Of a DNA stretch of 64,000 nucleotides, positions 40,301 to 49,966 are shown in pieces. Under the pieces are notes generated by a model that had not been told where the DNA came from, did no database searches, and saw only the letters and a program-made list of their open reading frames with translations. The stretch covers positions 806,001 to 870,000 of the forward strand of contig JAPFFF010000042.1 in the NCBI GenBank assembly GCA_039105265.1, in the 5' to 3' direction. Numbering within the stretch: the first letter of the stretch is position 1; each line of letters starts with the position of its first letter. Origin of the DNA: Tritrichomonas musculus (taxonomy: Eukaryota > Parabasalia > Tritrichomonadida > Tritrichomonadidae). A program made the position numbers and the translations under genes.

Positions 40301-43300
40301 CAGTGATGATGAAAATGTTAAAATGAAGGCAAAACAGGCTTCCGAATTAGTCACTTCTGTTTGGAGATTGTTGAATATTTTGGAGACTGATAGTAATGCT
40401 TTAGAGGCTGCTTCTGATCCTTCTTCTGCTTCTGTTCTTTTAAGTGATTCAAAGACTCCTTTGGAACTTCTTTACAACATTCAATGCATTGTCATTTCAA
40501 TTCATAATTGCACCTTCGGCACAAGTGACGACAATGAAGATGAAAATGACGATGAAGACGACAAAAATAGAAATGATAACAACAATAATAAGATTGATCG
40601 TTATCATTTCCGTGGAAATAGAAACAGGAATCGAAACTTGTTGAAGTATGACGATGAAGAAGAAGACGAAGAAGAAGAAGAAGGCTTTGATGAAGAATTT
40701 GATGAGATTGAAACAAAACCACAAAACAATAAAAACAATATTAATAACAATAACAAATCTAAAATGATTTACTCATCATCATCTTCATCGTCTTCTTCTT
40801 CTTTGAATTCTGATTCAAAATTGTATGTAACCGATGAAATAATTAGTCTTCTTCTTGATGGAAAAATTTATGACATCGGTCTTAATGATGCTTACATGAT
40901 CATCCTTATTTCATTAAAGAAACTCATCTATCATAGAATCATTAAGCAGTCAAAATTGAACCAGAACGATCAAATCATTCAGAATATTCAAAATCAACAA
41001 AAGAAATTTAAGTTGAAATTGAAATCAAGGTTCTTAAAACAAAATGAAATGGCGGTTAAATTGGTTAATAATATATTGACCAAATTAGAAGTTGTCAAAT
41101 CAAGGGATTTCAAACAAACCGCCGTCCGTTTACTTCATGATCTTGCTTCATTTTATCCAGAAGAAACTTGTCATGAACTTTTCTCAGAAAACTCGAAATT
41201 GTCATCATTTATACTAAAGCTTGATCCCGATACATTAGTCCTTTTATCACACATCTTTCAAGCACTTCATGACAAGCCACGAATTTTTTCATTCTTGTCA
41301 ACTTTCCTCTTTTCAGTTGATGAGAAACTTTGTGAAAACTTCTGTAAAGTTATATGCGAAACAATCACAATTGAATGTCAAACAGAAGGACTAACTAAAG
41401 AATTATGTAAAAGATTAAAAATTAATCGAAACAACAACAATGATATCGATGTTGATTCATTAGTAAAGAATCCTTTTTTGGAAGGTTATTGTTTAATTCT
41501 TGATAAAATATTCGGATTACAAAAATCAGCCGATATTTTACCAAATGTTGATGTTCTTGATTCACTTGTTTATTACTTTGTTGAAGATTGTGATGAAGTC
41601 ACACAAGAATCAATTTTGAGCATCTTTCGTTCTTTCTTGGCAATCGTCCCTGATGCTGAAAAAAGGATCTCTGAATTACTTCTTCCTTATCTTTCAATAG
41701 ATTCGAAACAATGGAACTTTGATCCTCGTCGATATGAAAAGACATCGATTTACACTGGATTAAAGAATCTAGGAGCGACATGTTATTTAAACTCAGTTCT
41801 TCAACAACTTTTCATGAATAAAACATTTAGAAGCAAATTCATGAACATTCAAATTCATGAAAAATCAGAAAAAAATGAAAATTGGATTCTTTGTTTACAA
41901 AAGTTGTTTGCTAGACTTCAATTTTCTAAAATGCCATTTTTATCTACACTTGACTTTTGTAATAATTTCATCTTTCACGATAATATGACAATTAATACAA
42001 GAGAACAACAAGATGCAAGTGAATTCTTTCAAGCTCTTCTTGACAAGCTTCCAAAAGAAGTTTCTTCTTGTTTCACTGGAAAAATAGTGAATATCATTCA
42101 ATCCGATCCTGATTCAGAAACAGTCAATCTTGAAAATGGTGAAAAAATTCAATTTAGGAAAGAAAACTTTGAATCATTCTTCCTTTTGACACTTGAAGTG
42201 AAAGGTTACAAGAATTTAGAGAAAAGCATTCAAAAGTACCTCGAAGGAGAAGATCTTCAATACACAGTTGAAGAATATAATCGAAAAATCGATGTGAAAC
42301 ATTACACACGAATTGAAGAAGCACCTGAATTCTTCGTTATTCAACTTAAAAGGTTTGAATATGACGTTCGAACATGGAACAGATATAAAGTTAACGATGA
42401 GTTTGAATTCCCATTTGTTCTTAACATTCATTCACTCATGAATAAAGATACAACTGGAAGCAACATTGAGACCAACACTAAAATCAATTCTAATGATGAT
42501 GATACTGAAAGCAATGTTAATATTAACATTGAAAATGATTCAAATTCCAATTCAAATGTTAATGTTGATGATTACGATTACGAATTAACAGGAATAGTCA
42601 TTCATGATGGCCATGTTGAAGGTGGTCATTATTATTCATTCATTAAAACATCTTTGCCTTGTGGCTCATCAGCATCAGCAAATACTTCTGCTAAGAGTCA
42701 CACTGATCCTGAAGCTTTCTTTACAAGCTTCAATGACGAAGAAGATGTGATTGAATATGATGACGACGAAGATGATGAATTCTTCAGTAAAAGAAGAGAT
42801 AAAGGAAATGACTCCCGCTGGTACAGCTTTAATGACAATTTGGTTGAAGAAATAAGCCTCGAAGACCTCAAAGTATTGTCATTCGGATCATCCAAGTTCC
42901 AAAGCCAAAACTCATTCAGTCCATCGGCCTACATACTCTTCTATTCAAAGATGAAGAAACCGAAAGAACAAAAAGAACAAGAAAACAAGATAGAACAAAA
43001 TGATCTAGAAAACAAAAAAGAACAAAATGAACAAAAAGAACAAAATGATCTAGAAAACAAAAAAGAACAAAATGAACAAAAAGAACAAAATGATCTAGAA
43101 AACAAAAAAGAACAAAATGAACAAAAAGAACAAAATGATCTAGAAAACAAAAAAGAACAAAATGAACAAAAAGAACAAAATGATCTAGAAAACAAGAAGG
43201 ATTTAGAAAATATGAAAGTTGATGATCTTAAGGCTGTTGATGATGATGCTGGATTTAGTATTGATCCTGATTTTATGAAAGTTATTGAAGATGAGAATAA

Positions 43301-46300
43301 ACTTTTCAATCACAATCAGTGCGTTTTTCGTTCTCCTGTTATGAACTTGATTGCTACACAAATCAAGGACTGGCGAGTCATTCTTTCTTTTCTGTTGAAT
43401 GTAGCCATACATTCCAAGCAAGTTGATTACTCGAACTACATTTTCGAGAACTTCATCAACATATTGAAGTCACCACCGGAAGAGCTGCAGTACCAAATAC
43501 AGAGCTGTGAAGAGGATGAAGAATTTGAGATTCTTTCTAAGCAAGCCAAAGACAACATAGCACAAAAGCAGCACGATGCACTACAGATCATTCTCTCACA
43601 GAAAGAGAACGTCAAAGAAGCCATCTTTCAATGCTCAACTGATCAAATTTTGAAGCATTTTGTCATTGTTCTGAATCGACTCATTCAAGTCAATGACCCT
43701 GAAATGTCACGTGATTTCATCCTGTATCTAACAAACAGTCTCAAAGAGATACTTCCAGTCTGGAAGCAAATTCCATACATCGCACTTTTGATTGCCCAGT
43801 ATTCGATCCAAAACAAGCATGATTGCACACGTCCGTTCTGCGAGCTTTTGGTCAATTTTTACAAACTGTCGAGCTACAATTACATCATTAAATTCTCCAA
43901 CAACAACAACAACAACAATGGCTCTAATGTTAACATTGACCACTTAGCACCGATTAAAGAAGTTGATTTGAATCTTGTTTTCAAGACATTAATTTTCTTG
44001 TTCGACGACTTTGTAACGAAGGACGAATTCCTCAAAGTCTTCGACGTCTATGATGCAATTTTCAAATCACATGTCAACTCGTCATTGTTCCTTGCTTTTT
44101 GCGAGAAAGCAATTGAGCACGATTACATTTCATTTGACGAATTTCTTGAGATGATCTTTCGTAATAATGAAGTTGAATGCAACGTCATTGCGAAGTCCGT
44201 TGTCATTGCAAACGACTCAAAGTTATTGTGCCAAAAATTGTCACTTTTTAGAAGTAAAATTAGCAATTTCGATCTGCTTTTGTCGAAGATTCTTCTTCGT
44301 AATTTGCTGTTTGACGACAGTCTCCGTTACAAATGCATTGAATTCGCAACCGTAACCGTTTTTTACCTGATTGTTTCGGAGTCTTCAAGGATTCGTAACA
44401 ATGCTGAATTTTGCATTTTGGGCCTGTTTCCTGACGTTTCTCCGCTTGAGTTTTACGAGAAAGCCGAGAATCTTTCCGACGTTCCAGAAAAGTTCCAAAA
44501 TGACGTTTATGATCAATATTTTGACCTTAACAACAAGTATGACATTATACCAGAAGATCTTAAGGAGAGCTTCTTTGATTTCATCAAGCAAGTTGCCACT
44601 TTTTGTGCCACAATTGCAGAAAATATAAAGAAAGAGAACGACCAAATAGTGATTGAAATTCCTGACCATTTTAGAATTGAAATTAATGAAAAACAAAGCA
44701 GTTTCGTCTTCACCAACTTCATTCGTGTGATCACATGGATCTATGCACGCACGAAAACGAGGGATCCAAACCTTCTCAGATCGGTTTGGTTCTTTTTCGT
44801 GTCGATCACAAATTGCGGTTTGATGTATGGCTGCAATCGGTTTGAATTAGTTCGACTTTTTCAGACGATGCAGCTCTGCATACCGAGACTTGACGAAGAG
44901 AAGATGAGCGAGCTTGTTAACGCAATCTTTCCGATCACCTTTGCGCAAGACAAGAAGCTTCACATGGAGACCTTCATCATTGTCTTTGAGTTCATTGGGA
45001 AGGACGTTGATTTGTTCATTAAATTTGACAGCTTCAAACAGACACTCATGAACTTTTTCAGACTAAATGATCGGTTGGAGAACGTTAATAAAGGAACAAC
45101 AAAGATTGCTGAATTCATGAACATCAGCAAGAACTTCATGAATCTTGCAATTGAAACCGCCAGTCATATCATTCTATCCTCAATTGAAAAAGTTTCATGG
45201 CAGTCCGTCAACATAGCACTTTTTAGTCCCCATCTATCCAACCTTCTGTTCGCTAGAATCATCTCCTTCTTGCACAGGCAGATCTTCAGTAATATCAGCC
45301 AAGAAAGCATCACTAACCCGAGCACGCAGGTCTTCTATACGCGGACTGTAAATGACATGCTTATGCAGATAATGAAGCCACTCAACTACGTAATAATGAA
45401 GAAATTGCAAAATAGTAAAATTTACGTGGAAGATTCGGAAATAAATAATATCGATGACGACGACGATAAAATTAGTCAATCTACTTTTAGGCAAATTAAA
45501 GATATAGTCTTGAATAACGCATCTAAATTTGCTATGATGAGAAATTGCGTACGATGGAACAGAGAACTGATTGTTTCTTTTTGTAATTATTTGAGAAATT
45601 TGAATCAAATTGAAAAAAGTTTCAATGAGGAAGAAGATGCCTCAAAAAGTGGAAAAGACGTTAAAAATATTGATAGTTTTACTAATGAGATTTTAGATCG
45701 ACTGTTTTCGTTGCAAATTCCAAATAACTTGGCTGTTGAACACTTCTTAACAGTCGTTCAATTATCAGATGATGTTCCAATCCTTCTCGAAATGATACAT
45801 AAAATTCTCAGCTCGAATACAATCCAAGTAAACAATATGAAATCAGCATTTGAAGCACTTGAGAAAAAGTTGTCAAAGAAGGCAAATAATAATAATGACT
45901 ACTTCGCAGAAAATGAAAATGAAGTCGTTAAGTTTATATACAACGTCATTTCTAATGTTGATAAAATTGATAATCATATTATCAGCTTCTTCAAATATAC
46001 TTTCAAAAAGTTCAGTGGAGAAAAAATTGGTCAAGTTTTCGCTTTATTTTACAGGAAATATTCACAAATAATTCAGTCTATGAATAACAATGGAAATAAA
46101 AACAGAAATAAGAACAATTTGCCTGACGAAGAGGTTGATATGTGCGAAGATGAAGATGAGGATGATGGCTTTAATGAACCTAAATCAGACGAAGAAATAG
46201 TGTCATTTATTCGAATATTAGCTGATATATTAATTGCATTCCCTGATCAAAAGAAAAAATTACTAGATTTGGTTCATTTTAATCCATCAGTTATGGAAAG

Positions 46301-46352
46301 TTGGCCAGAAGCAGCTGAAGAATATATTCCGTTGTTTTTATCAAATGAATAA
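37383..46352 (+). CDS. Giant ubiquitin-specific protease, USP34/USP9X-like (2989 aa)
   Basis: A cysteine protease that removes ubiquitin from proteins. The architecture is that of USP34/USP9X/USP24: a long helical N-terminal half, a ubiquitin-like domain (about residues 820-895, KIRITIQSQQLNIYV...LIYNGRELKRFWALRDYGI), acidic and poly-Ser linkers (1040-1140), then the catalytic domain. Catalytic Cys1467 lies in GLKNLGATCYLNS, QQDASEFF is at 1542-1549, and the His box GGHYYSF has His1749. RWYSFNDN has N1817/D1818. The CxxC zinc pair usual between QQDA and the QLKRFEYD strand is absent. Near 1873-1937 a 15-residue unit (NDLENKKEQNEQKEQ) is repeated. The C-terminal thousand residues are again helical. 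The frame is open throughout. Confidence 0.93.
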   Translation: MLRPEEDFETWVLYLTEFLVENDLYIQMFNDFERILQYYDENEKLPDPIEGYSFLFVNVSGNLIVQNITELEIPDNQQFKEILQILSNVGVYMISLFAKGYEKFEESIRYIFSRKTPIYNSTRKNPNTNQILFCNVIKNFLQNDGLTPLFQVVESYAKSDNYDPSNQVDNPLKNVSDLTPTSSNPANSSNSIINKVCLLSQLVQTFQFYKTLNNMTTIKMINRILPTFSSILRRFDKAKLRNTDSNGINSLVKELIRFSNEINVQINDRNDEEETLEVDITDLFPIDDVNVIIPIVSHNFKVVINDVLNFSIFSLKSDILEKQMLAANILKMLRSYPALSHYLQEWSIKNQTVYFSVILEQKFNENVLAVLKSPYKMFIEFAPPTIEQLNTLWNMTIKLNPSSSSYFNSQNNNNNSNSFSYSNFQNSSGGGLNSPNNSGSGTFSNPQQIERETFISFILNAFKSIGDERTNKFLDDILIVNNLITRNVIDVLQIIASKSDTLISERIAHFIIDLLKDSSYQDLAFSSIKEMTKDKGQSSMSIKQLLMNYCRSQLIDNNNDVAITRSLLEIMQCLIHNSYQKSKDVDEDLINLVLSFLDDSKIDSYLIFDFVRTCCVRAFYNLTHEQFDKLWKHANSSNFAYLSNIVMKQGINFLSDEKVEESIKEKLNNYDYSKSELNFVDFVSYFIFNLNKSKGIIYEQPSNERNKFPTNFYIKLLTNETTLDGFEYLIRILTECRDKMTATVTTTRIITFVAKMPNQSQAACFLLKNFLSILKKDGNQLLLEVSKTRICNLLYEYIAIEEENLLCLEDFNLRGHKLPSIKNKIRITIQSQQLNIYVKPSIKVEHLCMKVALRMGCKNNNVCLIYNGRELKRFWALRDYGIRSNCIMEVYLKSPQQLQQQFEYNSYFQNQAAGIYGNYSYQNELQQQLKSFQQPVPTVDILASHTLYNCGLTNLLLDILREHNTDIINNDIHSDDENVKMKAKQASELVTSVWRLLNILETDSNALEAASDPSSASVLLSDSKTPLELLYNIQCIVISIHNCTFGTSDDNEDENDDEDDKNRNDNNNNKIDRYHFRGNRNRNRNLLKYDDEEEDEEEEEGFDEEFDEIETKPQNNKNNINNNNKSKMIYSSSSSSSSSSLNSDSKLYVTDEIISLLLDGKIYDIGLNDAYMIILISLKKLIYHRIIKQSKLNQNDQIIQNIQNQQKKFKLKLKSRFLKQNEMAVKLVNNILTKLEVVKSRDFKQTAVRLLHDLASFYPEETCHELFSENSKLSSFILKLDPDTLVLLSHIFQALHDKPRIFSFLSTFLFSVDEKLCENFCKVICETITIECQTEGLTKELCKRLKINRNNNNDIDVDSLVKNPFLEGYCLILDKIFGLQKSADILPNVDVLDSLVYYFVEDCDEVTQESILSIFRSFLAIVPDAEKRISELLLPYLSIDSKQWNFDPRRYEKTSIYTGLKNLGATCYLNSVLQQLFMNKTFRSKFMNIQIHEKSEKNENWILCLQKLFARLQFSKMPFLSTLDFCNNFIFHDNMTINTREQQDASEFFQALLDKLPKEVSSCFTGKIVNIIQSDPDSETVNLENGEKIQFRKENFESFFLLTLEVKGYKNLEKSIQKYLEGEDLQYTVEEYNRKIDVKHYTRIEEAPEFFVIQLKRFEYDVRTWNRYKVNDEFEFPFVLNIHSLMNKDTTGSNIETNTKINSNDDDTESNVNINIENDSNSNSNVNVDDYDYELTGIVIHDGHVEGGHYYSFIKTSLPCGSSASANTSAKSHTDPEAFFTSFNDEEDVIEYDDDEDDEFFSKRRDKGNDSRWYSFNDNLVEEISLEDLKVLSFGSSKFQSQNSFSPSAYILFYSKMKKPKEQKEQENKIEQNDLENKKEQNEQKEQNDLENKKEQNEQKEQNDLENKKEQNEQKEQNDLENKKEQNEQKEQNDLENKKDLENMKVDDLKAVDDDAGFSIDPDFMKVIEDENKLFNHNQCVFRSPVMNLIATQIKDWRVILSFLLNVAIHSKQVDYSNYIFENFINILKSPPEELQYQIQSCEEDEEFEILSKQAKDNIAQKQHDALQIILSQKENVKEAIFQCSTDQILKHFVIVLNRLIQVNDPEMSRDFILYLTNSLKEILPVWKQIPYIALLIAQYSIQNKHDCTRPFCELLVNFYKLSSYNYIIKFSNNNNNNNGSNVNIDHLAPIKEVDLNLVFKTLIFLFDDFVTKDEFLKVFDVYDAIFKSHVNSSLFLAFCEKAIEHDYISFDEFLEMIFRNNEVECNVIAKSVVIANDSKLLCQKLSLFRSKISNFDLLLSKILLRNLLFDDSLRYKCIEFATVTVFYLIVSESSRIRNNAEFCILGLFPDVSPLEFYEKAENLSDVPEKFQNDVYDQYFDLNNKYDIIPEDLKESFFDFIKQVATFCATIAENIKKENDQIVIEIPDHFRIEINEKQSSFVFTNFIRVITWIYARTKTRDPNLLRSVWFFFVSITNCGLMYGCNRFELVRLFQTMQLCIPRLDEEKMSELVNAIFPITFAQDKKLHMETFIIVFEFIGKDVDLFIKFDSFKQTLMNFFRLNDRLENVNKGTTKIAEFMNISKNFMNLAIETASHIILSSIEKVSWQSVNIALFSPHLSNLLFARIISFLHRQIFSNISQESITNPSTQVFYTRTVNDMLMQIMKPLNYVIMKKLQNSKIYVEDSEINNIDDDDDKISQSTFRQIKDIVLNNASKFAMMRNCVRWNRELIVSFCNYLRNLNQIEKSFNEEEDASKSGKDVKNIDSFTNEILDRLFSLQIPNNLAVEHFLTVVQLSDDVPILLEMIHKILSSNTIQVNNMKSAFEALEKKLSKKANNNNDYFAENENEVVKFIYNVISNVDKIDNHIISFFKYTFKKFSGEKIGQVFALFYRKYSQIIQSMNNNGNKNRNKNNLPDEEVDMCEDEDEDDGFNEPKSDEEIVSFIRILADILIAFPDQKKKLLDLVHFNPSVMESWPEAAEEYIPLFLSNE
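42999..43193 (+). repeat. 45-bp coding tandem repeat in the deubiquitinase
   Basis: Four exact 45-bp units (starting 42999, 43044, 43089, 43134) and the first 15 bases of a fifth (43179), encoding NDLENKKEQNEQKEQ. Exact identity at every base, including third positions, points to recent expansion. It sits in a linker just after the catalytic domain. Confidence 0.95.
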
Positions 46353-46721
46353 AAATGCGCTATCATTTTTTTTTTTGTTATTGTACTAATTTGATTTATT
46401 ATTAATAAATTTTAATTATAAGTTAATTTATAATTTAATCATTTTTCACTAGGGTGTTAAGATATGGGCACATTTTTTTATCATATTTCAAATTGTGAGA
46501 ACGTATTTGAAAAAGTTGTTATAAATACGTTTTGCTTTTTCTTTTTGAATGATTTTTAAACATCATTTTTCTTTCAATCATTTATTTGTTCAAAATAATA
46601 AATGATGTTTATTCATAGAAATAATTACATAATTTGGCAAATTTTTGAAATTTTCAAATCTTTTATAAATAGATGAACATTTATCAACTGAAAAAAAATT
46701 GAATGTAAGATTTTATAAAAT
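46353..46721. other. Intergenic spacer between deubiquitinase and UBX-like gene
   Basis: AT-rich, no repeat. Contains CACTAGGGTGTTAAG (46448-46462), a small less AT-rich patch. No recognised promoter motif. Confidence 0.4.
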
Positions 46722-48695
46722 ATGTCTGAGCTTAAAAGAAGCCATTGGATACCAATATTCGAACAAAATGGAATCTCAAAACAGGAAATAGATAGAATGT
46801 CAGACCAAGATTTTGTTAAAGCAATCGATTTTTTAATAGAGGTTGGAGTTAATCCACCTGTTTTGAAAGATCCTGATCAAGAAATGTATCAACAAGTTCT
46901 TATTGAATCAATTAGAGATCAAATCGCCGCTTCACAAGCTCCTAAACCAAAGAAAACTCCATCTGCTCCTAAAGCAGAAACATCATCAAGTACAAAACGA
47001 TCTACTACGAGAGAAAGTACAAAACAAACAACTCAACCCCCACCAAAAAGATCTCAAGACCCTCCAAAGCAAGAAATAAAACGAACCAGTAGACCAACTA
47101 CAGAAAACGAAAGCCGCTCGCATCACCAAACACAACCACAACAGCCTTCAAGATCACAACAATCTTCGAAACAACAACCACCACCAAAAACGCAACACGA
47201 GACAGCAAAACCATCTCAAGCACCTCCAAGACAAGATCAAGGTTCAAAAAGAAGTACACGACAAACAACAGATGCAGATGCACATTCACAACGTCATTCA
47301 ACACAACAACAACCTTCAAAACAAGAAACAAGTACAAAACGAACAAGAACACCAACTGATGGCGAAGCTCGCACACACACAACACAACCTTCAAAGACCC
47401 AACAGCAACCATCTAAACAACCATCTCAAGGATCTTCAAAACAAGAAGCTGCTCCAAAAAGAAGTTCTCGAGTTCCTTCAGAAAATGAAAATCGATCTCA
47501 CCATGAATCAACAGTTAAACAAACACAACAATCAAGTAAGCAACCTCCTAAACAAGAAGTTCCTGCAAAAAGAACTTCACATACACCTACAGATTCGGGA
47601 AGAAAGTCTAACCAACTAGAGCAAAAAGCTTCTAAGCCTCAAGCTCCAGCAAAACCAGCACAAAGCAATCCTCGATCTACCCCTAAAGCAAACGAAAAAA
47701 CTACATCAAAACCCAAACCAAATCCAGAAAAGAAAGCACCTCCTCCAGTATCTAATTTCGATCCAACTGCAAATCTCGATGTTGAAATTCCAAACAATAT
47801 CGATTGGAACTACAAAATGCCAAAAATTACTCCTCCTAGCAAAGATGCTGATATCAAGATTCAAAACAAAGATGTAGCAATTGATTGGAATTATAAAATG
47901 CCAACCGAAACAGCACCAACAAAAGATGCTGATATAGGAAAATTCACAAACGATATTGAAATTGATTGGAATTACAAAATGCCAAGTGATAAACAACGCC
48001 ATAGAGAAGAACAAGCCAAAAAGAAAGAAGAAGAGAAAAAGAACGATATCGAAATCGACTGGAATTATAAAATGCCAGTAGAAAAGAAATCTAGAAATCA
48101 AAAACAGCAAAAACCAGAACCCAAGAAAACTAAAGATGATTCAGTTAAGATAGACTGGAATTATCAAGCTTCAAATAAAGATAACTTTATAACAAAAGAA
48201 GATCAAGTTGCTATCAATAAAGAAGAAGAAGAAGAGAAAAAGAAGAGAGTAGAACAAGTTCTTAATAAAGTTCAACGTGATGAAATAGAAGATGAAGAAT
48301 ATCGCCAAAAGTTGGCTACCCAGGAGCCAATTGAAGCTATCGATAAAAAATATATTGACGACATGAAAAAATTCTGTATTAAATATAAAAGGTCAGCTAT
48401 TCAAAAAGCATTTGATGAATTACCTGATGAACCTAAGACACCAAAGAAGGGCGTTCCACTTGTTAAAATTTGCGTTGTTTATCCAAGCGGAAAAAGGAAA
48501 ATGAGAAACTTCTCTTCTGACAGATCAGGCAAAAATGTTCTAATCTGGCTTGCTAATGAAGATGAACTATATAATGAAGATGGTACACCAAAAGGATATT
48601 ATATTCAAAATGCTGATAAGAAGTTTGATTATCATCTCCCATTAAAAGATCAAGGCATTGTAAGGCCAACAATGCTAAAGGTTATCTTCTTCTAA
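46722..48695 (+). CDS. UBX-like protein with five IDWNY motifs (657 aa)
   Basis: Residues 1-75 form a small helical domain (RSHWIPIFEQNGISKQEIDRM...). Residues 80-345 are a disordered, Gln/Ser/Thr/Pro/Lys-rich stretch with many KQ, KRSS and KRT repeats. A short motif then recurs five times: IDWNYKMP at 360, 387, 414 and 445, and IDWNYQAS at 477, spaced 27-32 residues. After a Lys/Glu helix, residues about 575-657 look like a ubiquitin-fold UBX domain (VPLVKICVVYPSGKRKMRNFSSDRSGKNVLIWL...RPTMLKVIFF). UBX domains dock on p97/Cdc48. The neighbouring giant deubiquitinase is on the same strand 370 bp upstream. The UBX call is by fold pattern only, and the usual FPR turn is not seen. Confidence 0.65.
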   Translation: MSELKRSHWIPIFEQNGISKQEIDRMSDQDFVKAIDFLIEVGVNPPVLKDPDQEMYQQVLIESIRDQIAASQAPKPKKTPSAPKAETSSSTKRSTTRESTKQTTQPPPKRSQDPPKQEIKRTSRPTTENESRSHHQTQPQQPSRSQQSSKQQPPPKTQHETAKPSQAPPRQDQGSKRSTRQTTDADAHSQRHSTQQQPSKQETSTKRTRTPTDGEARTHTTQPSKTQQQPSKQPSQGSSKQEAAPKRSSRVPSENENRSHHESTVKQTQQSSKQPPKQEVPAKRTSHTPTDSGRKSNQLEQKASKPQAPAKPAQSNPRSTPKANEKTTSKPKPNPEKKAPPPVSNFDPTANLDVEIPNNIDWNYKMPKITPPSKDADIKIQNKDVAIDWNYKMPTETAPTKDADIGKFTNDIEIDWNYKMPSDKQRHREEQAKKKEEEKKNDIEIDWNYKMPVEKKSRNQKQQKPEPKKTKDDSVKIDWNYQASNKDNFITKEDQVAINKEEEEEKKKRVEQVLNKVQRDEIEDEEYRQKLATQEPIEAIDKKYIDDMKKFCIKYKRSAIQKAFDELPDEPKTPKKGVPLVKICVVYPSGKRKMRNFSSDRSGKNVLIWLANEDELYNEDGTPKGYYIQNADKKFDYHLPLKDQGIVRPTMLKVIFF

Positions 48696-48957
48696 CAAAT
48701 GTTATAAATTTTCATTTTTCTTTCTTAAATATAACATAATTACTTATTTTCTATTTATTATTTTTTTGATATTATTATAAATTTTTGGTTATTTATAACA
48801 ATAAGTAGGATAATGCATATTAATGAGATGAAAATAATAATCTTGAATAGCAATCTTGAATGGATAATAATAATAAAATGTAAAAATAAGATTATTCGAA
48901 CAAGTGGTTTAATAAAATCAATAACATACATAAACAAAATGAAAATTCGTCGACTTT

Positions 48958-49173
48958 TCAAAAAGAAAATTCGTATTCGAGATATTGTTCACTTTCGCTG
49001 AGCGCTTGATCAAAGTAACTATCAGTAGATTCTGTGCTATTTTTTAGGATTCCTTCGATTTCGATTTCATTTGTTTCAGGATTGATGATATAAATTAAGT
49101 CGTCATCAATTAACTTATTGAATGATGCATCAGTTGAGAATTGCATTGATGTAATTTCAGAATTCATTGACAT
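48958..49173 (-). CDS. Small acidic ORF (71 aa), possibly a real gene
   Basis: MSMNSEITSMQFST onward: an acidic, Ser/Asp/Glu-rich peptide with a protein-like composition (IYIINPETNEIEIEGIL) rather than the Lys/Asn/Ile/Phe bias of random frames here. It starts at a proper ATG, has about 790 bp of non-coding DNA upstream and ends in TGA at 48958-48960. No homology recognised. Confidence 0.4.
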   Translation of the reverse strand: MSMNSEITSMQFSTDASFNKLIDDDLIYIINPETNEIEIEGILKNSTESTDSYFDQALSESEQYLEYEFSF

Positions 49174-49966
49174 TTGTTAGGAGTGTTTGTTAAAAAATGA
49201 TTTGATTTATTCTCTTCTTCATTTTTTCCAACATTATAACTTTTTGAATTGGAAAGGCATCTTCCTTTCCCAAAATGAAGTTCCTCTAAAGCTATTCCAA
49301 AAAAGATAAGTCACCTTATTTAAAAAGTTCAACTTTTTAATAGAATTTCTATAAAAACACGTTGGAAAGTGACGTATCATTTTTAAAATAGCTATAAGAA
49401 TGTTAAAAAAAAAAAAAAATCGAATTCTTCATTTTTTATTATTCCCTTTTGGAACAAAAATTGAAATTTTTATAGAGCTACTGAATAATGAAAATTTGAA
49501 ATAACAATCCATGATTCATTTGGTTTAAGATCACTAAAACTTTATAACATTTTCAACAAATAACTGGGAAAATAAATCATAACCTTCTCTATTTCATCGT
49601 TTCATATATTTAAAAGAAGGTTATTTTTCAACAATTATTAAAAATATTTTTAAGAGTTGTTCTATTTTGAGTTAATCTATGCAAAAACATATTCAATTCA
49701 TATTCAACTCAAGATACAAAAACATCTTCTGCAACATCTTTGATAAAATCAAACTTTTGTCAACAATCATGAATATTAACTCCCAATTTTTCTCCAAATT
49801 ATCCAAAAAAGATCTAAATTTAGAAGAATATTTAAATAAAGAAAAATTTATTAAGTAAATATATATATATATATATATATTTTTTGATCTTATGTAAAAT
49901 AAAACGCACGTTTATTATAATTATTTTATATCACATTTCAACATATTTTATTTCTTTTTTATTTTT
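49174..49966. other. Divergent intergenic region
   Basis: No gene. A TA microsatellite at 49859-49880 and an A-tract near 49407-49419. The imperfectly repeated phrase CATATTCAATTCATATTCAACTCA lies about 49688-49711. Confidence 0.45.

Noticed and set aside
40492-40724. Antisense frames opposite the acidic linkers of the deubiquitinase
   Set aside because: They arise only because acidic codons (GAA/GAT) read as Phe/Ser/Ile in reverse.
42941-43309. Repetitive antisense frame (FCSFCSFLFSRS)
   Set aside because: Shadow of the 45-bp coding repeat on the plus strand.
47098-48110. Antisense frames within the UBX-like gene
   Set aside because: Shadows of Gln/Lys/Thr-rich and DWNY-repeat coding sequence.
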